Below the pieces are notes generated by a model that did no database searches, was not told the origin of the DNA, and saw only the letters and a list, made by a program, of their open reading frames with translations. From positions 36,138-100,137 of the forward strand of contig CAVOJD010000031.1 of the NCBI GenBank assembly GCA_963696075.1: a DNA stretch of 64,000 nt, given 5' to 3'. Positions 52,489 to 61,614 of this stretch are shown here, one piece after another (the stretch's first letter is position 1; each line of letters begins with the position of its first letter). The position numbers and the translations under genes are program-made. The stretch is from CAJQQK01 sp963696075. GTDB taxonomy: Bacteria; Pseudomonadota; Alphaproteobacteria; Rhizobiales; Hyphomicrobiaceae.

Positions 52489-53892
52489 CTACGGCGTTGC
52501 GGTGGTTTCGTCGCCGAGATCCCAATAGAGGCCCGCCATGATCTCAAGGGCACTGCGGGTGACGGGCATCAGGATGTGTTCGTCGGGCGCGTGCTGGGAA
52601 CAGCCGGCGTAGGAGTGCGGAATCCAGATGGCCGGCATGGCGAGGAGATCGGTGAAGAGGTCGTTGCAGATCGAGCCGCCGGTCTGGGGGATGACGGCAA
52701 GCGGTGTGTTGGTCGAGCGTTGGACGGCGCTCCTGACCCACTGTGCCCAGGGGTGGTCGGGCTCGGTGCGGCTTGCCGCGAAGCCGGCGGCGTTGGCGGG
52801 CGGGGGTGGTTCGACTTTGACCCGGTCGATGCCGGCTTCGTGGAGATGTTTGCGCAGCGCTGGAATGATGTTGTCGCTGTCCGTTCCGGCAATGTAGCGC
52901 AGCTGGCAATGGGCGCGCGCCCAGGGGGCGATCGCGTTGACGGGGCTGTCGGGGTTGCCCGATTTCATCGCGAGGACGGCGAAGGAGTTGAAGGCGTAGA
53001 CATTTTCCGCAGGCGTCAGGCCGGGCTCGCCCCAGTCGGGGTCAATCTCGGGGCCGTTTTCGCCGCCGTCGAGGGCGACATCGCGGAGGGCGTCGCGGAC
53101 GGCTTCGGACATCGGCGGGGGACGCCATGCCTCGACCAGGATTTCACCGGTGGGCGATACGATTTTCGTGATCGCGTGGGCGAGGATGGTGGCGGGGTCG
53201 GCCAGCGCGCCGCCCCAGTTGCCGGAATGGTGGCCGCCGTCGCGCAGTTCGCAGACGAGGTCGAAGTTTTGTGCGCCGCGTGCGCCCAGAGACAATGTCG
53301 GCCGGTCGGCGCGGACGCGGGGGCCGTCGGAGCCGATGAAGACGTCGGCGGCGAAATCGGCCTTGTTGGCGGCGATGATCTCGTGGACACCCATGGAGCC
53401 GTTTTCCTCACCCATCTCGATCATGACCTTGGCGTTGAAGCCAAGGCGACCGCGCTCCTCGATGACGATGCGGAGGGCTGCCATGTTGATGGTGTGCTGG
53501 CCTTTGTTGTCGGCGGTGCCGCGGCCATAGAGGCGGTCGCCGTCGCGGGCCGTCTGCCAGGGGCCGGCGCCCTTGGTCCATTGATCCTCGAGGCCTCGGA
53601 TGACGTCGCCGTGGCCGTAGCCGAGCACGGTCGGGCGGGCGGGGTCCTCGATGCGGGTTGCAAGCAGCACCGGGCCAGCGCCGGCTTTCGGGTTGGGATA
53701 GACCTTGCAGGTGAAGCCCATGGTTTCGAACGCGGGGATCATTTCCTCATCGAGATAGCGCTGGAGGTGGGGGAAGCCCTCGGGCGTCTGGCTCTCGGTC
53801 GGAATGGCGACACGGCGGGCGAGATCGGCCTCGAATGCGCCGCTGTCGATGTAGTTTCGTGCGCGGTCGATCGCGCTGGCTCTGCTGGTCAT
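52489..53892 (-). CDS. M20-family metallopeptidase
   Basis: The 467-residue M20 peptidase has the di-zinc set: His-x-Asp in VLGYGHGDVIRG, Asp in GTADNKGQHTINM, Glu-Glu in IEMGEENGSMG, and Asp in FIGSDGPRVRAD. The dimerisation lid domain lies in the middle (about 220-330). It probably cleaves a dipeptide or an acylated amino acid. The open frame continues to 54786 over a tRNA, but the true start is MTSRASAIDRARNYIDSG. It may share a transcript with the downstream GGT-family gene, 45 bases away, which would form a peptide-use pair (inference). Confidence 0.88.
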   Translation of the reverse strand: MTSRASAIDRARNYIDSGAFEADLARRVAIPTESQTPEGFPHLQRYLDEEMIPAFETMGFTCKVYPNPKAGAGPVLLATRIEDPARPTVLGYGHGDVIRGLEDQWTKGAGPWQTARDGDRLYGRGTADNKGQHTINMAALRIVIEERGRLGFNAKVMIEMGEENGSMGVHEIIAANKADFAADVFIGSDGPRVRADRPTLSLGARGAQNFDLVCELRDGGHHSGNWGGALADPATILAHAITKIVSPTGEILVEAWRPPPMSEAVRDALRDVALDGGENGPEIDPDWGEPGLTPAENVYAFNSFAVLAMKSGNPDSPVNAIAPWARAHCQLRYIAGTDSDNIIPALRKHLHEAGIDRVKVEPPPPANAAGFAASRTEPDHPWAQWVRSAVQRSTNTPLAVIPQTGGSICNDLFTDLLAMPAIWIPHSYAGCSQHAPDEHILMPVTRSALEIMAGLYWDLGDETTATP

Positions 53893-54140
53893 GAGTTCCG
53901 CTATCCTTTGACTGTCGCTGTCAACATAGCGGTGGTGCGGGGTGACGAACAGAGTGAGGGTGTCTGGATGTTCGATTGGGGGGGATTGGCTTATTGGTGG
54001 GCGCGGTGGTCGCCTCGGCGGACGACGCGGCCAGGATGGTCCTTCAGGCACGCAACAGGCCATAGCGGCACAGGGCCACGAGGCGCATGGCTCCGGCTGG
54101 GCGGACTTTTTCGAGGCGGGGGATGGGTTTTGCTGGATGA

Positions 54141-54215
54141 TGGTGCTGCCGGAGAGATTCGAACTCTCGGCCTCTCCCTTACCAAGGGAGTGCTCTACCC
54201 CTGAGCTACGGCAGC
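54141..54215 (-). tRNA. tRNA-Thr (GGT)
   Basis: Full cloverleaf on the minus strand: acceptor GCTGCCG with CGGCAGC, D-arm GCTC...GAGC, anticodon stem CTCCC/GGGAG with loop TTGGTAA (anticodon GGT, reading ACC/ACT), T-arm with GTTCGAATC, and an encoded CCA end. Length 75. Confidence 0.95.
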
Positions 54216-54570
54216 ATGGGCGCCACTTCAGGATCGCGGGAATAGACGATCGGCCCGTACAACGCAAGCCATCTTGGCGGAGCGCGCTGCGATCGCGTGC
54301 GAAACATGGGAATAATGGCGCGTGGGGGCATGTCGTAAGGGCAAGATGTGAAGATTTTGCAAGTGCCGTTGCGGCGTGAGGGCGCCGGGTGGCGCGGGGC
54401 CCCCAAGGTTGGTGGGCGGCGCGCGGTGGGAAAATCGGGCAACATTGCCATCGGCGCGGCAGTTCCGCATATGTTTGGGTGAGTGATTCGCATGTTATTG
54501 GAAAAGCGGCCCGACGATGCCCGTTTGGGCCTGGCGCCGTAGTTTTGCCGCGTCGAGGAGCGTTATGTGA
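54216..54570. other. Gene-free stretch
   Basis: About 355 bases between tRNA-Thr and the small gene before murA. I see no supported gene. It should contain promoters for tRNA-Thr (minus) and the murA operon (plus). Confidence 0.4.
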
Positions 54571-54780
54571 ATGGACAAGGGGTGCGAAGGGGTGGGGCCG
54601 AAGCCTGCCGGTGATGTTGGCGACGGTCAGCGGGACGGCACGGAGACGGATCGCAAGGGCGGGCTGTCGCGCGACGAACGACTGGCGCTTCAACTTCGGG
54701 AAAACCTCAAGAAGCGTAAAGCCTTGGCACGCGTGAAGCGGCAGTCCGACGGCGGCAACGAGGGTCAGGGCCGCGGGTGA
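54571..54780 (+). CDS. Small conserved protein upstream of murA
   Basis: This 69-residue charged protein ends in LSRDERLALQLRENLKKRKA and basic repeats, with no membrane helix. Small proteins of this type sit just before murA in related species (general knowledge). CGAGGAG lies 10 bases before the ATG. It is 44 bases before murA and likely cotranscribed. Function is unknown. Confidence 0.6.
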   Translation: MDKGCEGVGPKPAGDVGDGQRDGTETDRKGGLSRDERLALQLRENLKKRKALARVKRQSDGGNEGQGRG

Positions 54781-54824
54781 CGCCAAGACGGCAATAGAAT
54801 TCTAACAGGAGCCGAGAGCGGCAG

Positions 54825-56117
54825 ATGGATCGGATCAAGATTACCGGCGGCAACAAGCTTCATGGCCGCATCGATATCTCGGGGGCGAAGAACGCGGCGC
54901 TGCCGCTGATGATCGCCAGCCTGCTGACACCCGACCGGCTGACGCTGAAGAACGTGCCGAACCTGGCTGATGTCAATCTGCTTGCGCGCATCCTGCGCAA
55001 CCACGGGCTCGACCATACCGTGGATGGCAAGCGGGCCGGCATGCAGTCCTATATCGGCGAGACGTATCATTTCGATGCGCGCGATATCGTGGATACGACG
55101 GCGCCCTATGAACTCGTCTCGAGGATGCGGGCGAGCTTCTGGGTGCTGGGGCCCTTGCTGGCGCGATGCGGGCAGGCGCGGGTGTCGCTGCCGGGCGGGT
55201 GTGCGATCGGCACGCGGCCGGTGGACCTGCATCTGATGGGGCTGGAGCGGCTTGGCGCCGAGATCGAGATCGACGGCGGGTATGTCGTCGCGAAGGCGCC
55301 GAAGGGGCTGGTTGGCAATCGCATCACGTTCCCGAAGGTGTCGGTCGGGGCGACACATAATGTCTTGATGGCGGCGACGCTGGCGCGGGGCGAGACGGTG
55401 ATCGAGAACGCGGCGCGGGAGCCTGAAGTCGCAGACGTCGCCAGATGCCTCAACAAGATGGGCGCGCGGATCGAGGGGATCGGGACGTCGACGCTCCGGA
55501 TCGCAGGCGTTGATCGCCTCGAAGGGGCAACGCATACGGTGCTGCCGGACCGGATCGAGACGGGGACCTATGCGATGGCGGTGGCGGCGACGGGGGGTGA
55601 TGTCGAACTCGTCGGTGCGAAGCGGGAACTGCTGGAGACGGCGTTCGACGTGCTGGGGCAGGCGGGGGCTGAAATCAGCGATACGCCGGAGGGCGTGCGG
55701 ATCAAGCGGAACGGCAACGGCATCCGGCCGGTGTCGGTCGAGACGCAGCCGTTCCCGGGCTTTCCGACGGACCTGCAGGCGCAGTTCATGGGTCTGATGA
55801 CGGTTGCGGACGGGACCAGTGTGATCCGCGAGACGATCTTCGAGAACCGCTTCATGCACGTACAAGAGCTGGCGCGGCTTGGTGCCAACATCAAGCTGCA
55901 CGGTGATACGGCAACGGTGACCGGGGTCGGGCGGCTTCGGGGCGCGCCGGTGATGGCGACGGACCTCAGGGCGTCGGTGTCGCTGGTGATCGGGGCGCTG
56001 GTCGCGGAAGGCGAATCGATGGTCAACCGGGTCTATCATCTCGATCGCGGCTTCGAGAAGCTCGAGGAGAAGCTCTCGAAGTGCGGCGCCGAGATCGAAC
56101 GGGTTTCCGGCGATTGA
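54825..56117 (+). CDS. murA: UDP-N-acetylglucosamine 1-carboxyvinyltransferase
   Basis: This 430-residue enzyme catalyses the first committed step of peptidoglycan synthesis, adding enolpyruvate from PEP to UDP-GlcNAc. Visible marks: the start MDRIKITGGNKLHGRIDISG, Lys22 in GAKNAALP, and the loop PGGCAIGTRPVDLH with the catalytic Cys126 (fosfomycin target). It ends FEKLEEKLSKCGAEIERVSG. A TAACAGGAGCC ribosome site is 8 bases before the ATG. It begins the conserved core block. Confidence 0.97.
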   Translation: MDRIKITGGNKLHGRIDISGAKNAALPLMIASLLTPDRLTLKNVPNLADVNLLARILRNHGLDHTVDGKRAGMQSYIGETYHFDARDIVDTTAPYELVSRMRASFWVLGPLLARCGQARVSLPGGCAIGTRPVDLHLMGLERLGAEIEIDGGYVVAKAPKGLVGNRITFPKVSVGATHNVLMAATLARGETVIENAAREPEVADVARCLNKMGARIEGIGTSTLRIAGVDRLEGATHTVLPDRIETGTYAMAVAATGGDVELVGAKRELLETAFDVLGQAGAEISDTPEGVRIKRNGNGIRPVSVETQPFPGFPTDLQAQFMGLMTVADGTSVIRETIFENRFMHVQELARLGANIKLHGDTATVTGVGRLRGAPVMATDLRASVSLVIGALVAEGESMVNRVYHLDRGFEKLEEKLSKCGAEIERVSGD

Positions 56118-56207
56118 GGCCGGACGACCAGTAACGTCCATGACGTGACATGAGAGACCGGTGCCAATTGGCGGTGTTGCCTAATTGCGGGCGGACGGCT
56201 AAGTCCA

Positions 56208-56696
56208 ATGCAATCACTCATGCAGCACCCGAGCCCGATGCCGGAACTCAAGCTCATTGCCCTCGATGACGAGGATCTCAAGGTCGTCTCGGCGCATCTT
56301 CAGGATGCCGTCGTGCTGGTTGGCGATATTGCCTATCTGCCTCGTGAACGCCGTTTCGCGGCTGTCCTCAACCGGTTCGACTGGGTTGTGGCGGAGCAGG
56401 TGGATCGCGGCAACGAGGGGTCTTATCAGCGCCGCCGCGCCGCGCTGAGGTTCGAGCAGGTTCTGGCTGCGCGGGTGCGCAATGTTTCGCTGCAGGACAA
56501 GCGCCAGGTTCTCAATCTTCTCGCGGTCGAATTCGAGAAGGCGGGCGAGGGCGACCCCGGCGGCCAGATATCGCTGATTTTCGCAGCAGACGCCCAGATC
56601 CAGCTCGATGTCGCGTTCATCGAGGCGGAGCTGCGGGATCTCGGCGGGGTGTGGGCTGCGGCGTCGAAACCCAAGCACGACGCGGACGAGACGTGA
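56208..56696 (+). CDS. DUF2948 family protein
   Basis: The 162-residue product shows the DUF2948 pattern: LKLIALDDEDLKVVSAHLQD, YLPRERRFAAVLNRFDW and the C-terminal AELRDLGGVW. It is of unknown function and found almost only in Alphaproteobacteria, between murA and hisD. The start at 56208 is uncertain; MPELKLIALD at 56238 is the likely real family start. Confidence 0.9.
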   Translation: MQSLMQHPSPMPELKLIALDDEDLKVVSAHLQDAVVLVGDIAYLPRERRFAAVLNRFDWVVAEQVDRGNEGSYQRRRAALRFEQVLAARVRNVSLQDKRQVLNLLAVEFEKAGEGDPGGQISLIFAADAQIQLDVAFIEAELRDLGGVWAAASKPKHDADET

Positions 56697-56767
56697 CGGG
56701 ACGGGGCCTGATCAGGTAAAGCGCTCAGACGTACGGCATTCGTTCTTTGTTTATCGGGAAAAGTATC

Positions 56768-58078
56768 ATGCCCTTCAGGCTGGCGAGCCAGGCTTCCGAC
56801 TTCGAGACGGCCTTCGAGACGCTTCTGTCGCTGAAGCGGGAAGTGTCGGCGGACGTCGAGGCGGTGGTCAAAGATATCATTCGCGATGTTCAAGCGCGGG
56901 GGGATGACGCGCTGATCGAGCTGACCGAGCGGTTCGACGGGATGACGCTCGATGCCGGGTCGCTGCGGGTGTCGCGCGAAGAAATTGCCGCCGCACGGGC
57001 GGCTGCGCGGCCGGAAGCGCTGGCGGCGCTCGAGCTTGCCCATGAGCGGGTCATGGCACATCACGCGCGCCAGCGGCCCGAAGACAAGCGCTACCGCGAT
57101 GCGACTGGGGCGGAACTCGGTGAGCGGTGGACGCCGGTTGATGCGGCGGGGCTTTATGTGCCGGGGGGGCTCGCGTCCTATCCAAGCTCGGTGATCATGA
57201 ATGCGGTGCCGGCCAAGGTCGCAGGCGTCGGGCGGATCGTGATGGTGGTGCCGACGCCGAAGGGTGAGGTCAATCCGCTGGTGCTGGCGGCTGCCGAGCT
57301 GGCGGGGGTCGATGAGGTCTACCGGATCGGCGGGGCGCAGGCGATTGCGGCGTTGGCGTACGGGACGGCGACGATCCAGCCGGTTGCAACCATCGTGGGG
57401 CCGGGCAATGCGTTTGTCGCGGCGGCGAAGCGGGAGGTTTTTGGCCGGGTTGGGATCGATTCGATTGCGGGGCCATCGGAAGTGCTCGTGATCGCCGACC
57501 GGGATAACGATCCGGAGTGGATGGCGGCCGATCTCCTGGCGCAGGCGGAGCATGACACGGCGGCGCAGTCGATCCTGATCACGGACGATGCGGGGTTTGC
57601 CGATGCCGTCGAGAAGGCCGTCGAGCGGCAGTTGCAGCAGCTTTCGCGGGTCGAGATTGCGCGGGAGAGTTGGGCGCAGCATGGCGCCATCATAACGGTC
57701 GAGAGCCTCGATGAAGCGCCGGCGTTGGCCAACCGGATCGCGGCGGAACACCTGCAGATCGCGGTTCAGGATAGTGAGGCGCTGGCGGCCAGGATTTCGC
57801 ACGCGGGCGCGATCTTTCTCGGGCGGCTGACGCCGGAGGTGATCGGGGACTATGTCGCGGGCACGAACCATGTGCTGCCGACGGCGCGCAGTGCGCGGTT
57901 TTCATCCGGTCTCGGTGTGATGCACTTCATGAAGCGGACATCGATCGTCAAGCTGGATGCCGGCTCTCTTGAGGCGCTGGGTCCGGCTGCGATGGAACTT
58001 GCGGCCGCCGAAGGGCTCGATGCGCACCGCCGGTCGGTCGAGATCCGGTTGCAAGCGGACAAGGGTGGACGCTCATGA
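56768..58078 (+). CDS. hisD: Histidinol dehydrogenase
   Basis: This 436-residue enzyme performs the last two steps of histidine biosynthesis (L-histidinol to L-histidine, two NAD+). Conserved stretches are GLYVPGGLASYPSSVIMNAV, RIGGAQAIAALAYGT, TIVGPGNAFVAAAKREVFG and AEHDTAAQSILITDD (zinc ligands), and a late GTNHVLPTARSARFSSGLG. It is a usual length for HisD. The ATG at 56768 is chosen over one seven codons earlier. Its stop overlaps the ATG of the next gene. Confidence 0.96.
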   Translation: MPFRLASQASDFETAFETLLSLKREVSADVEAVVKDIIRDVQARGDDALIELTERFDGMTLDAGSLRVSREEIAAARAAARPEALAALELAHERVMAHHARQRPEDKRYRDATGAELGERWTPVDAAGLYVPGGLASYPSSVIMNAVPAKVAGVGRIVMVVPTPKGEVNPLVLAAAELAGVDEVYRIGGAQAIAALAYGTATIQPVATIVGPGNAFVAAAKREVFGRVGIDSIAGPSEVLVIADRDNDPEWMAADLLAQAEHDTAAQSILITDDAGFADAVEKAVERQLQQLSRVEIARESWAQHGAIITVESLDEAPALANRIAAEHLQIAVQDSEALAARISHAGAIFLGRLTPEVIGDYVAGTNHVLPTARSARFSSGLGVMHFMKRTSIVKLDAGSLEALGPAAMELAAAEGLDAHRRSVEIRLQADKGGRS

Positions 58079-58650
58079 GCGCGCCCGAGACGAACCGGCC
58101 AGATGACGCGCAATCGGGCGATGGCGGGGCGTGTCCGTCGTCCAGTTCGCAGCCGACCGGCAGCGCGCAAGGTGGCGCGGAGAAGGACCGGCTGATCGAG
58201 ATCAATCTCGATCCCGACTCGCTGCCGAGCCGGTCGCATCCCAACTCGCGCCATGAGCGCGAGATCGCGGTCTATGACCTGCTTGACGATAACCGGTTCG
58301 GGCTCGAGGGGCGGCATGAAGGCCCCTACAAGTTATTGCTCGGGCGGCTTGATGACCGCCTTGTCTTCGATGTTTCCAATGAGGCTGGCGAACAGCTTGT
58401 CGCGCACGTCTTCGCGATCTCGCCGTTGCGGCGGATCATCAAGGACTATTTCCTGGTCTGCGAGAGCTATTACGAAGCGATCAAGACGGCGCCGCCGTCG
58501 AAAATCCAGACGATCGATATGGGGCGGCGGGGGCTGCATGATGAGGGCAGCCGCCTTCTGTCGGATCGCCTCAAGGGCAAAATCAATATCGACCATTCGA
58601 CGTCGCGACGGCTGTTTACGCTGATCTGCGCGCTCTACTGGAAAGGTTGA
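58075..58650 (+). CDS. UPF0262 family protein
   Basis: The conserved part begins DRLIEINLDPDSLP and runs through NRFGLEGRHEGPYKLLLGRL, HVFAISPLRRIIKDYF and DMGRRGLHDEGSRLL to the end. The first 40 residues are low complexity. It is restricted to Alphaproteobacteria and has no known reaction; the fixed order after hisD suggests a cell-wall or growth role. It overlaps hisD by 4 bases (ATGA). Confidence 0.93.
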   Translation: MSAPETNRPDDAQSGDGGACPSSSSQPTGSAQGGAEKDRLIEINLDPDSLPSRSHPNSRHEREIAVYDLLDDNRFGLEGRHEGPYKLLLGRLDDRLVFDVSNEAGEQLVAHVFAISPLRRIIKDYFLVCESYYEAIKTAPPSKIQTIDMGRRGLHDEGSRLLSDRLKGKINIDHSTSRRLFTLICALYWKG

Positions 58651-58655
58651 GCGCG

Positions 58656-59114
58656 ATGCGAGCCGCGGCGGACCTGCCGAGTTCGGTGCTGTTCGCCTGT
58701 ACCATGAACGCGGTGCGATCGCCGATGGCGGCGGCCATCCTGCTGCATCTGGCGGGTACCAGGGCGTATGTCGCGTCGGCCGGCGTGCGCGAGGGGGAGC
58801 ACGATCCGTTCGTCGATGCCGTGATGGAAGAGATCGGGATCGACATGTCGCGCCACGAGCCGCAGTCGCTTGCTGATCTCTACGACACCAGCTTCGATCT
58901 CGTCGTTACGCTGTCGCCAGAGGCGCATCACCAGGCGCTCGAACTTACGCGAACGATGGCGGTGGATGTCGAATATTGGCCGACGTTCGATGCCTCGATC
59001 ATGGTGGGGCAAGGCAATCGCGAGCAGGTGCTCGACAGTTACCGGGCGGTGCGCGATCAGCTGTTCGAGAAAATCAAACGACGGTTCGGCTTTGAGGGCG
59101 GACCGACGATTTGA
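58656..59114 (+). CDS. Low-molecular-weight protein tyrosine phosphatase-like
   Basis: The 152-residue protein has the P-loop CTMNAVRSPMAAAIL (C15 to R21, the Cys-x5-Arg-Ser signature) at the N-terminus, as in LMW-PTPs and arsenate reductases. The general-acid Asp lies near WPTFDAS. It starts at an ATG six bases after the previous stop and is clearly part of the same transcript. Phosphotyrosine phosphatase is the likely activity; an arsenate reductase role is less likely because the second and third arsenate-type cysteines are missing. Confidence 0.86.
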   Translation: MRAAADLPSSVLFACTMNAVRSPMAAAILLHLAGTRAYVASAGVREGEHDPFVDAVMEEIGIDMSRHEPQSLADLYDTSFDLVVTLSPEAHHQALELTRTMAVDVEYWPTFDASIMVGQGNREQVLDSYRAVRDQLFEKIKRRFGFEGGPTI

Positions 59115-59133
59115 GGTGCCGGTTGGGCCGGGG

Positions 59134-60237
59134 TCACCGAAACGGGGTCTGGAGTTCCGGCCTGGTGAGAAAGCGCTCGTCGGTGAGGCTTTCGAGGAAG
59201 CGGAGGAGTTGGCGCTTCTCGGCTTCAGAGATCGTGAAGCCTGTCACGAGGGGTGAGCGGCGCGGTGATGGCTTGGCGCCACGGGCTGCCTGTCCGCCAG
59301 CGGCGTAGTGGGCGATGACATCGGCCAATGATGTGATGGAGCCATCGTGCATGTAGGGCGCGGTGACGGCGATGTTGCGCAGGGTGGGGGTTCGGAAGCG
59401 GCCGGTGTCGGCGCGCTGTCCGGTTTCGTTGGCAAGGCCCTTGTCGGGGCCGGGGAGGTCGCCGGTGCCGCCCGCATTATAAAGGCCGGTGTTATGGAAG
59501 CGCTGGTCCGTGAAGTGCGGTGGCTGGTGGCATTGACTGCATTTGGTGCGCTCACCGTTGAACAAGGCGAGGCCCTGGCGGGCGTCGGGGGAGAGGGCGT
59601 CGTTGTTGCCTGCGACAAAGCGGTCATAGGGGCTGTCGCGTGAGACGAGCGTGCGCTGGAAGGCTGCGATGGCGCGGGTGATGTTGTCGAAGTTTATGGG
59701 GGCAGGCTGTGCGGGGAATGCGCCTTCGAAGAGTTCCCGGTAGACGGCGTTGGATGAGATGTGGAGGAGGACCGGGGTTTCGTGGCCGCGGGTGCCCATT
59801 TCGATGGGGTTCTCGGAGAAGAGGGGGCGGAGCATTTGTGCTTCGAGGGATTGTGGCGCCGGATTTGCCCAGCCCAGAAGCTTGAAGTCGCCGATGTTGG
59901 CGAGGGTGGGGGTGTTGCGGGTGTGGCGTTCGCCGGTCACGCCAATGGCAACGGGCCGGCCATCCGTGAATGCCTTTTCCGGTTTGTGGCAGGTGGCGCA
60001 GGACATGTAGCCCGGGCCGGACAGGCGGATGTCGTAGAAGAGGTGGCGGCCAAGCTCGATCAGTGTGGCGTGCCGGGTCGCGGATGGCTGTTGGCGGGCG
60101 GCTGCGTCGTTGCTTGATGCAGCGAATAGAATTGCTGCCGTGACGAGTGCACCGGCGACTGCGATTGGCGTGGAGATGATCAAGCTGGTGCGTACGTGGC
60201 GGCTTCGGGCGGCTTTCCGGGTTGGGCGTGGACGCAT
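59134..60237 (-). CDS. Di-heme cytochrome c peroxidase family protein
   Basis: The 367-residue protein has an N-terminal signal/anchor (TSLIISTPIAVAGALVTAAI, about 18-40). Two CxxCH haem sites follow: CATCHKPE (80-87) and CSQCHQPPHF (233-242), with the CcpA/MauG-type GERHTRNTPTLANI between. It reduces H2O2 or acts as a MauG-like oxidase in the periplasm. It is on the opposite strand to the core block and starts 3 bases after the cyclase gene ends, so it is likely cotranscribed with it. Confidence 0.88.
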   Translation of the reverse strand: MRPRPTRKAARSRHVRTSLIISTPIAVAGALVTAAILFAASSNDAAARQQPSATRHATLIELGRHLFYDIRLSGPGYMSCATCHKPEKAFTDGRPVAIGVTGERHTRNTPTLANIGDFKLLGWANPAPQSLEAQMLRPLFSENPIEMGTRGHETPVLLHISSNAVYRELFEGAFPAQPAPINFDNITRAIAAFQRTLVSRDSPYDRFVAGNNDALSPDARQGLALFNGERTKCSQCHQPPHFTDQRFHNTGLYNAGGTGDLPGPDKGLANETGQRADTGRFRTPTLRNIAVTAPYMHDGSITSLADVIAHYAAGGQAARGAKPSPRRSPLVTGFTISEAEKRQLLRFLESLTDERFLTRPELQTPFR

Positions 60238-60239
60238 GT

Positions 60240-61523
60240 CTAGCTCGCTCTGCTGCTTTCGGTCAGCGTCATCAATTCGGCGGCACCGGGTTGCAGTTCG
60301 ATGTACCAGGCCTGTTTTCTGCCCTGGCCCTTGATTTCCAACTGGCCGGCGGGAATGAAGCGGCATTCACCGGTTGCTGCATGGTCGCGCTTGAGCGCTT
60401 CGCAGGTCTTTTCGCAGACCAATATGCTGCCGGTCCGCCCGGCGTTCTCCAGCCGTGCTGCGAGGTTCACGGTGTCACCCCACACATCGTAGCTGAACTT
60501 GTGGGTGCCGATCACGCCGGCCATCACCGGGCCGGTCGCGATGGCGACGCGGACGGCGAGGTCGATGTCGTTGTCGCGGCCGATCTCGTCGACGATCTCG
60601 ATCATTTGGGCCGCCAGGGCGGCCGCAGCGCAGGCGGGGCGGGGGTGTGGTTCGGGGACGCCTGCGACAGCCATGTAGGCATCGCCGATCGTCTTGATCT
60701 TTTCGACGCCATAGGCGCGGGCGCGTTCATCGAAGCGGCGGACGATGTCGTTGAGGAGGGCGACGACGCGGTCAGGGCCAAGCTTCATGGAGAGCGCGAC
60801 GAAGCCTGAGATGTCGGTGAAGACGACGGAGACCTCTTCGTGACCGTCGGCGATGAGGCGGTCGGGTTCGGCCTTGAGGCGCTCGACGATGCCGGCAGGG
60901 AGCGTATTGAGGAGCACGGCATCTGTTTCAGCGCGCGCCTTTTCGACGAGCTTGAAGGCGTACCAGACGGAGGCTGCGGTGAGGACGACGACGGTGACGA
61001 TGGTCTGGACGTAGAGCGATTCCTGGATGTCGGCGCCAACCGAGATGAGGGCTGCCTCAGGGGGGAAGAGGAAGTGGGCTGCGAGGTAGAGGACAAGGGC
61101 TATGACGACGACGCCGAGCGCGAGGTGGCTGCGGCCGACGCCGAACATGACGAAGGCTGCGCCCGGGGCGATGAGGTAGTGGAGGTGGGGGCCGGTGGCG
61201 CGGCCAAGGAGCCATGTCAGGGCAAAGAGGGCCATGAATTCGACGGCGACGATGAGGAAGGCGCCGTGGACGTCGCTGAAGCGGTGCGACCAGGGAACGG
61301 CGACGGGCAGGATCAGGATGGCAACATTGATCCAGATGAAGAGGTGATACTTCTCGTAGTCGGCGATTGAATACTGGATCGCGTAAATCGCCGTCGTCAG
61401 GCCGATCAGGTAGGCGACGCAATTGACGATCTTGAGACGGTTGCGCACGTCTTCGGGATAGCCGGCGGTGCCGATCGAGAGCAGCCAGCCAAAGCCGCGC
61501 ATGAGGGGCGAGAGGCCGGGCAT
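60240..61523 (-). CDS. Class III adenylate/guanylate cyclase with membrane domain
   Basis: This 427-residue protein has four to six membrane segments (residues 35-55, 62-77, 88-108, 115-150, 172-190) and a class III cyclase domain (about 225-400). The metal Asp are D237 in VVFTDISGF and D281 in TIGDAYMAV; Lys277 and Asp346 (FSYDVWGDTVN) are the residues that select adenine, and Asn353/Arg357 stabilise the transition state. It likely makes cAMP, which would feed the Crp-type regulator encoded 91 bases upstream on the same strand. The frame extends to 61715 but MPGLSPLMRG is the first clear start. Confidence 0.85.
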   Translation of the reverse strand: MPGLSPLMRGFGWLLSIGTAGYPEDVRNRLKIVNCVAYLIGLTTAIYAIQYSIADYEKYHLFIWINVAILILPVAVPWSHRFSDVHGAFLIVAVEFMALFALTWLLGRATGPHLHYLIAPGAAFVMFGVGRSHLALGVVVIALVLYLAAHFLFPPEAALISVGADIQESLYVQTIVTVVVLTAASVWYAFKLVEKARAETDAVLLNTLPAGIVERLKAEPDRLIADGHEEVSVVFTDISGFVALSMKLGPDRVVALLNDIVRRFDERARAYGVEKIKTIGDAYMAVAGVPEPHPRPACAAAALAAQMIEIVDEIGRDNDIDLAVRVAIATGPVMAGVIGTHKFSYDVWGDTVNLAARLENAGRTGSILVCEKTCEALKRDHAATGECRFIPAGQLEIKGQGRKQAWYIELQPGAAELMTLTESSRAS

Positions 61524-61614
61524 GGCGGCAAGGAGCCGGCGGATCAAGCCCAGGCCTGGCCGGGTGTTTGCCGCAAGGTTGGTCGCGCCGCGTGCGAAGC
61601 GCTGGTAAATCGCG

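Noticed and set aside
52489..54786. 765-residue version of the M20 peptidase
   Set aside because: The extension would read through tRNA-Thr; family similarity begins only at 53892.
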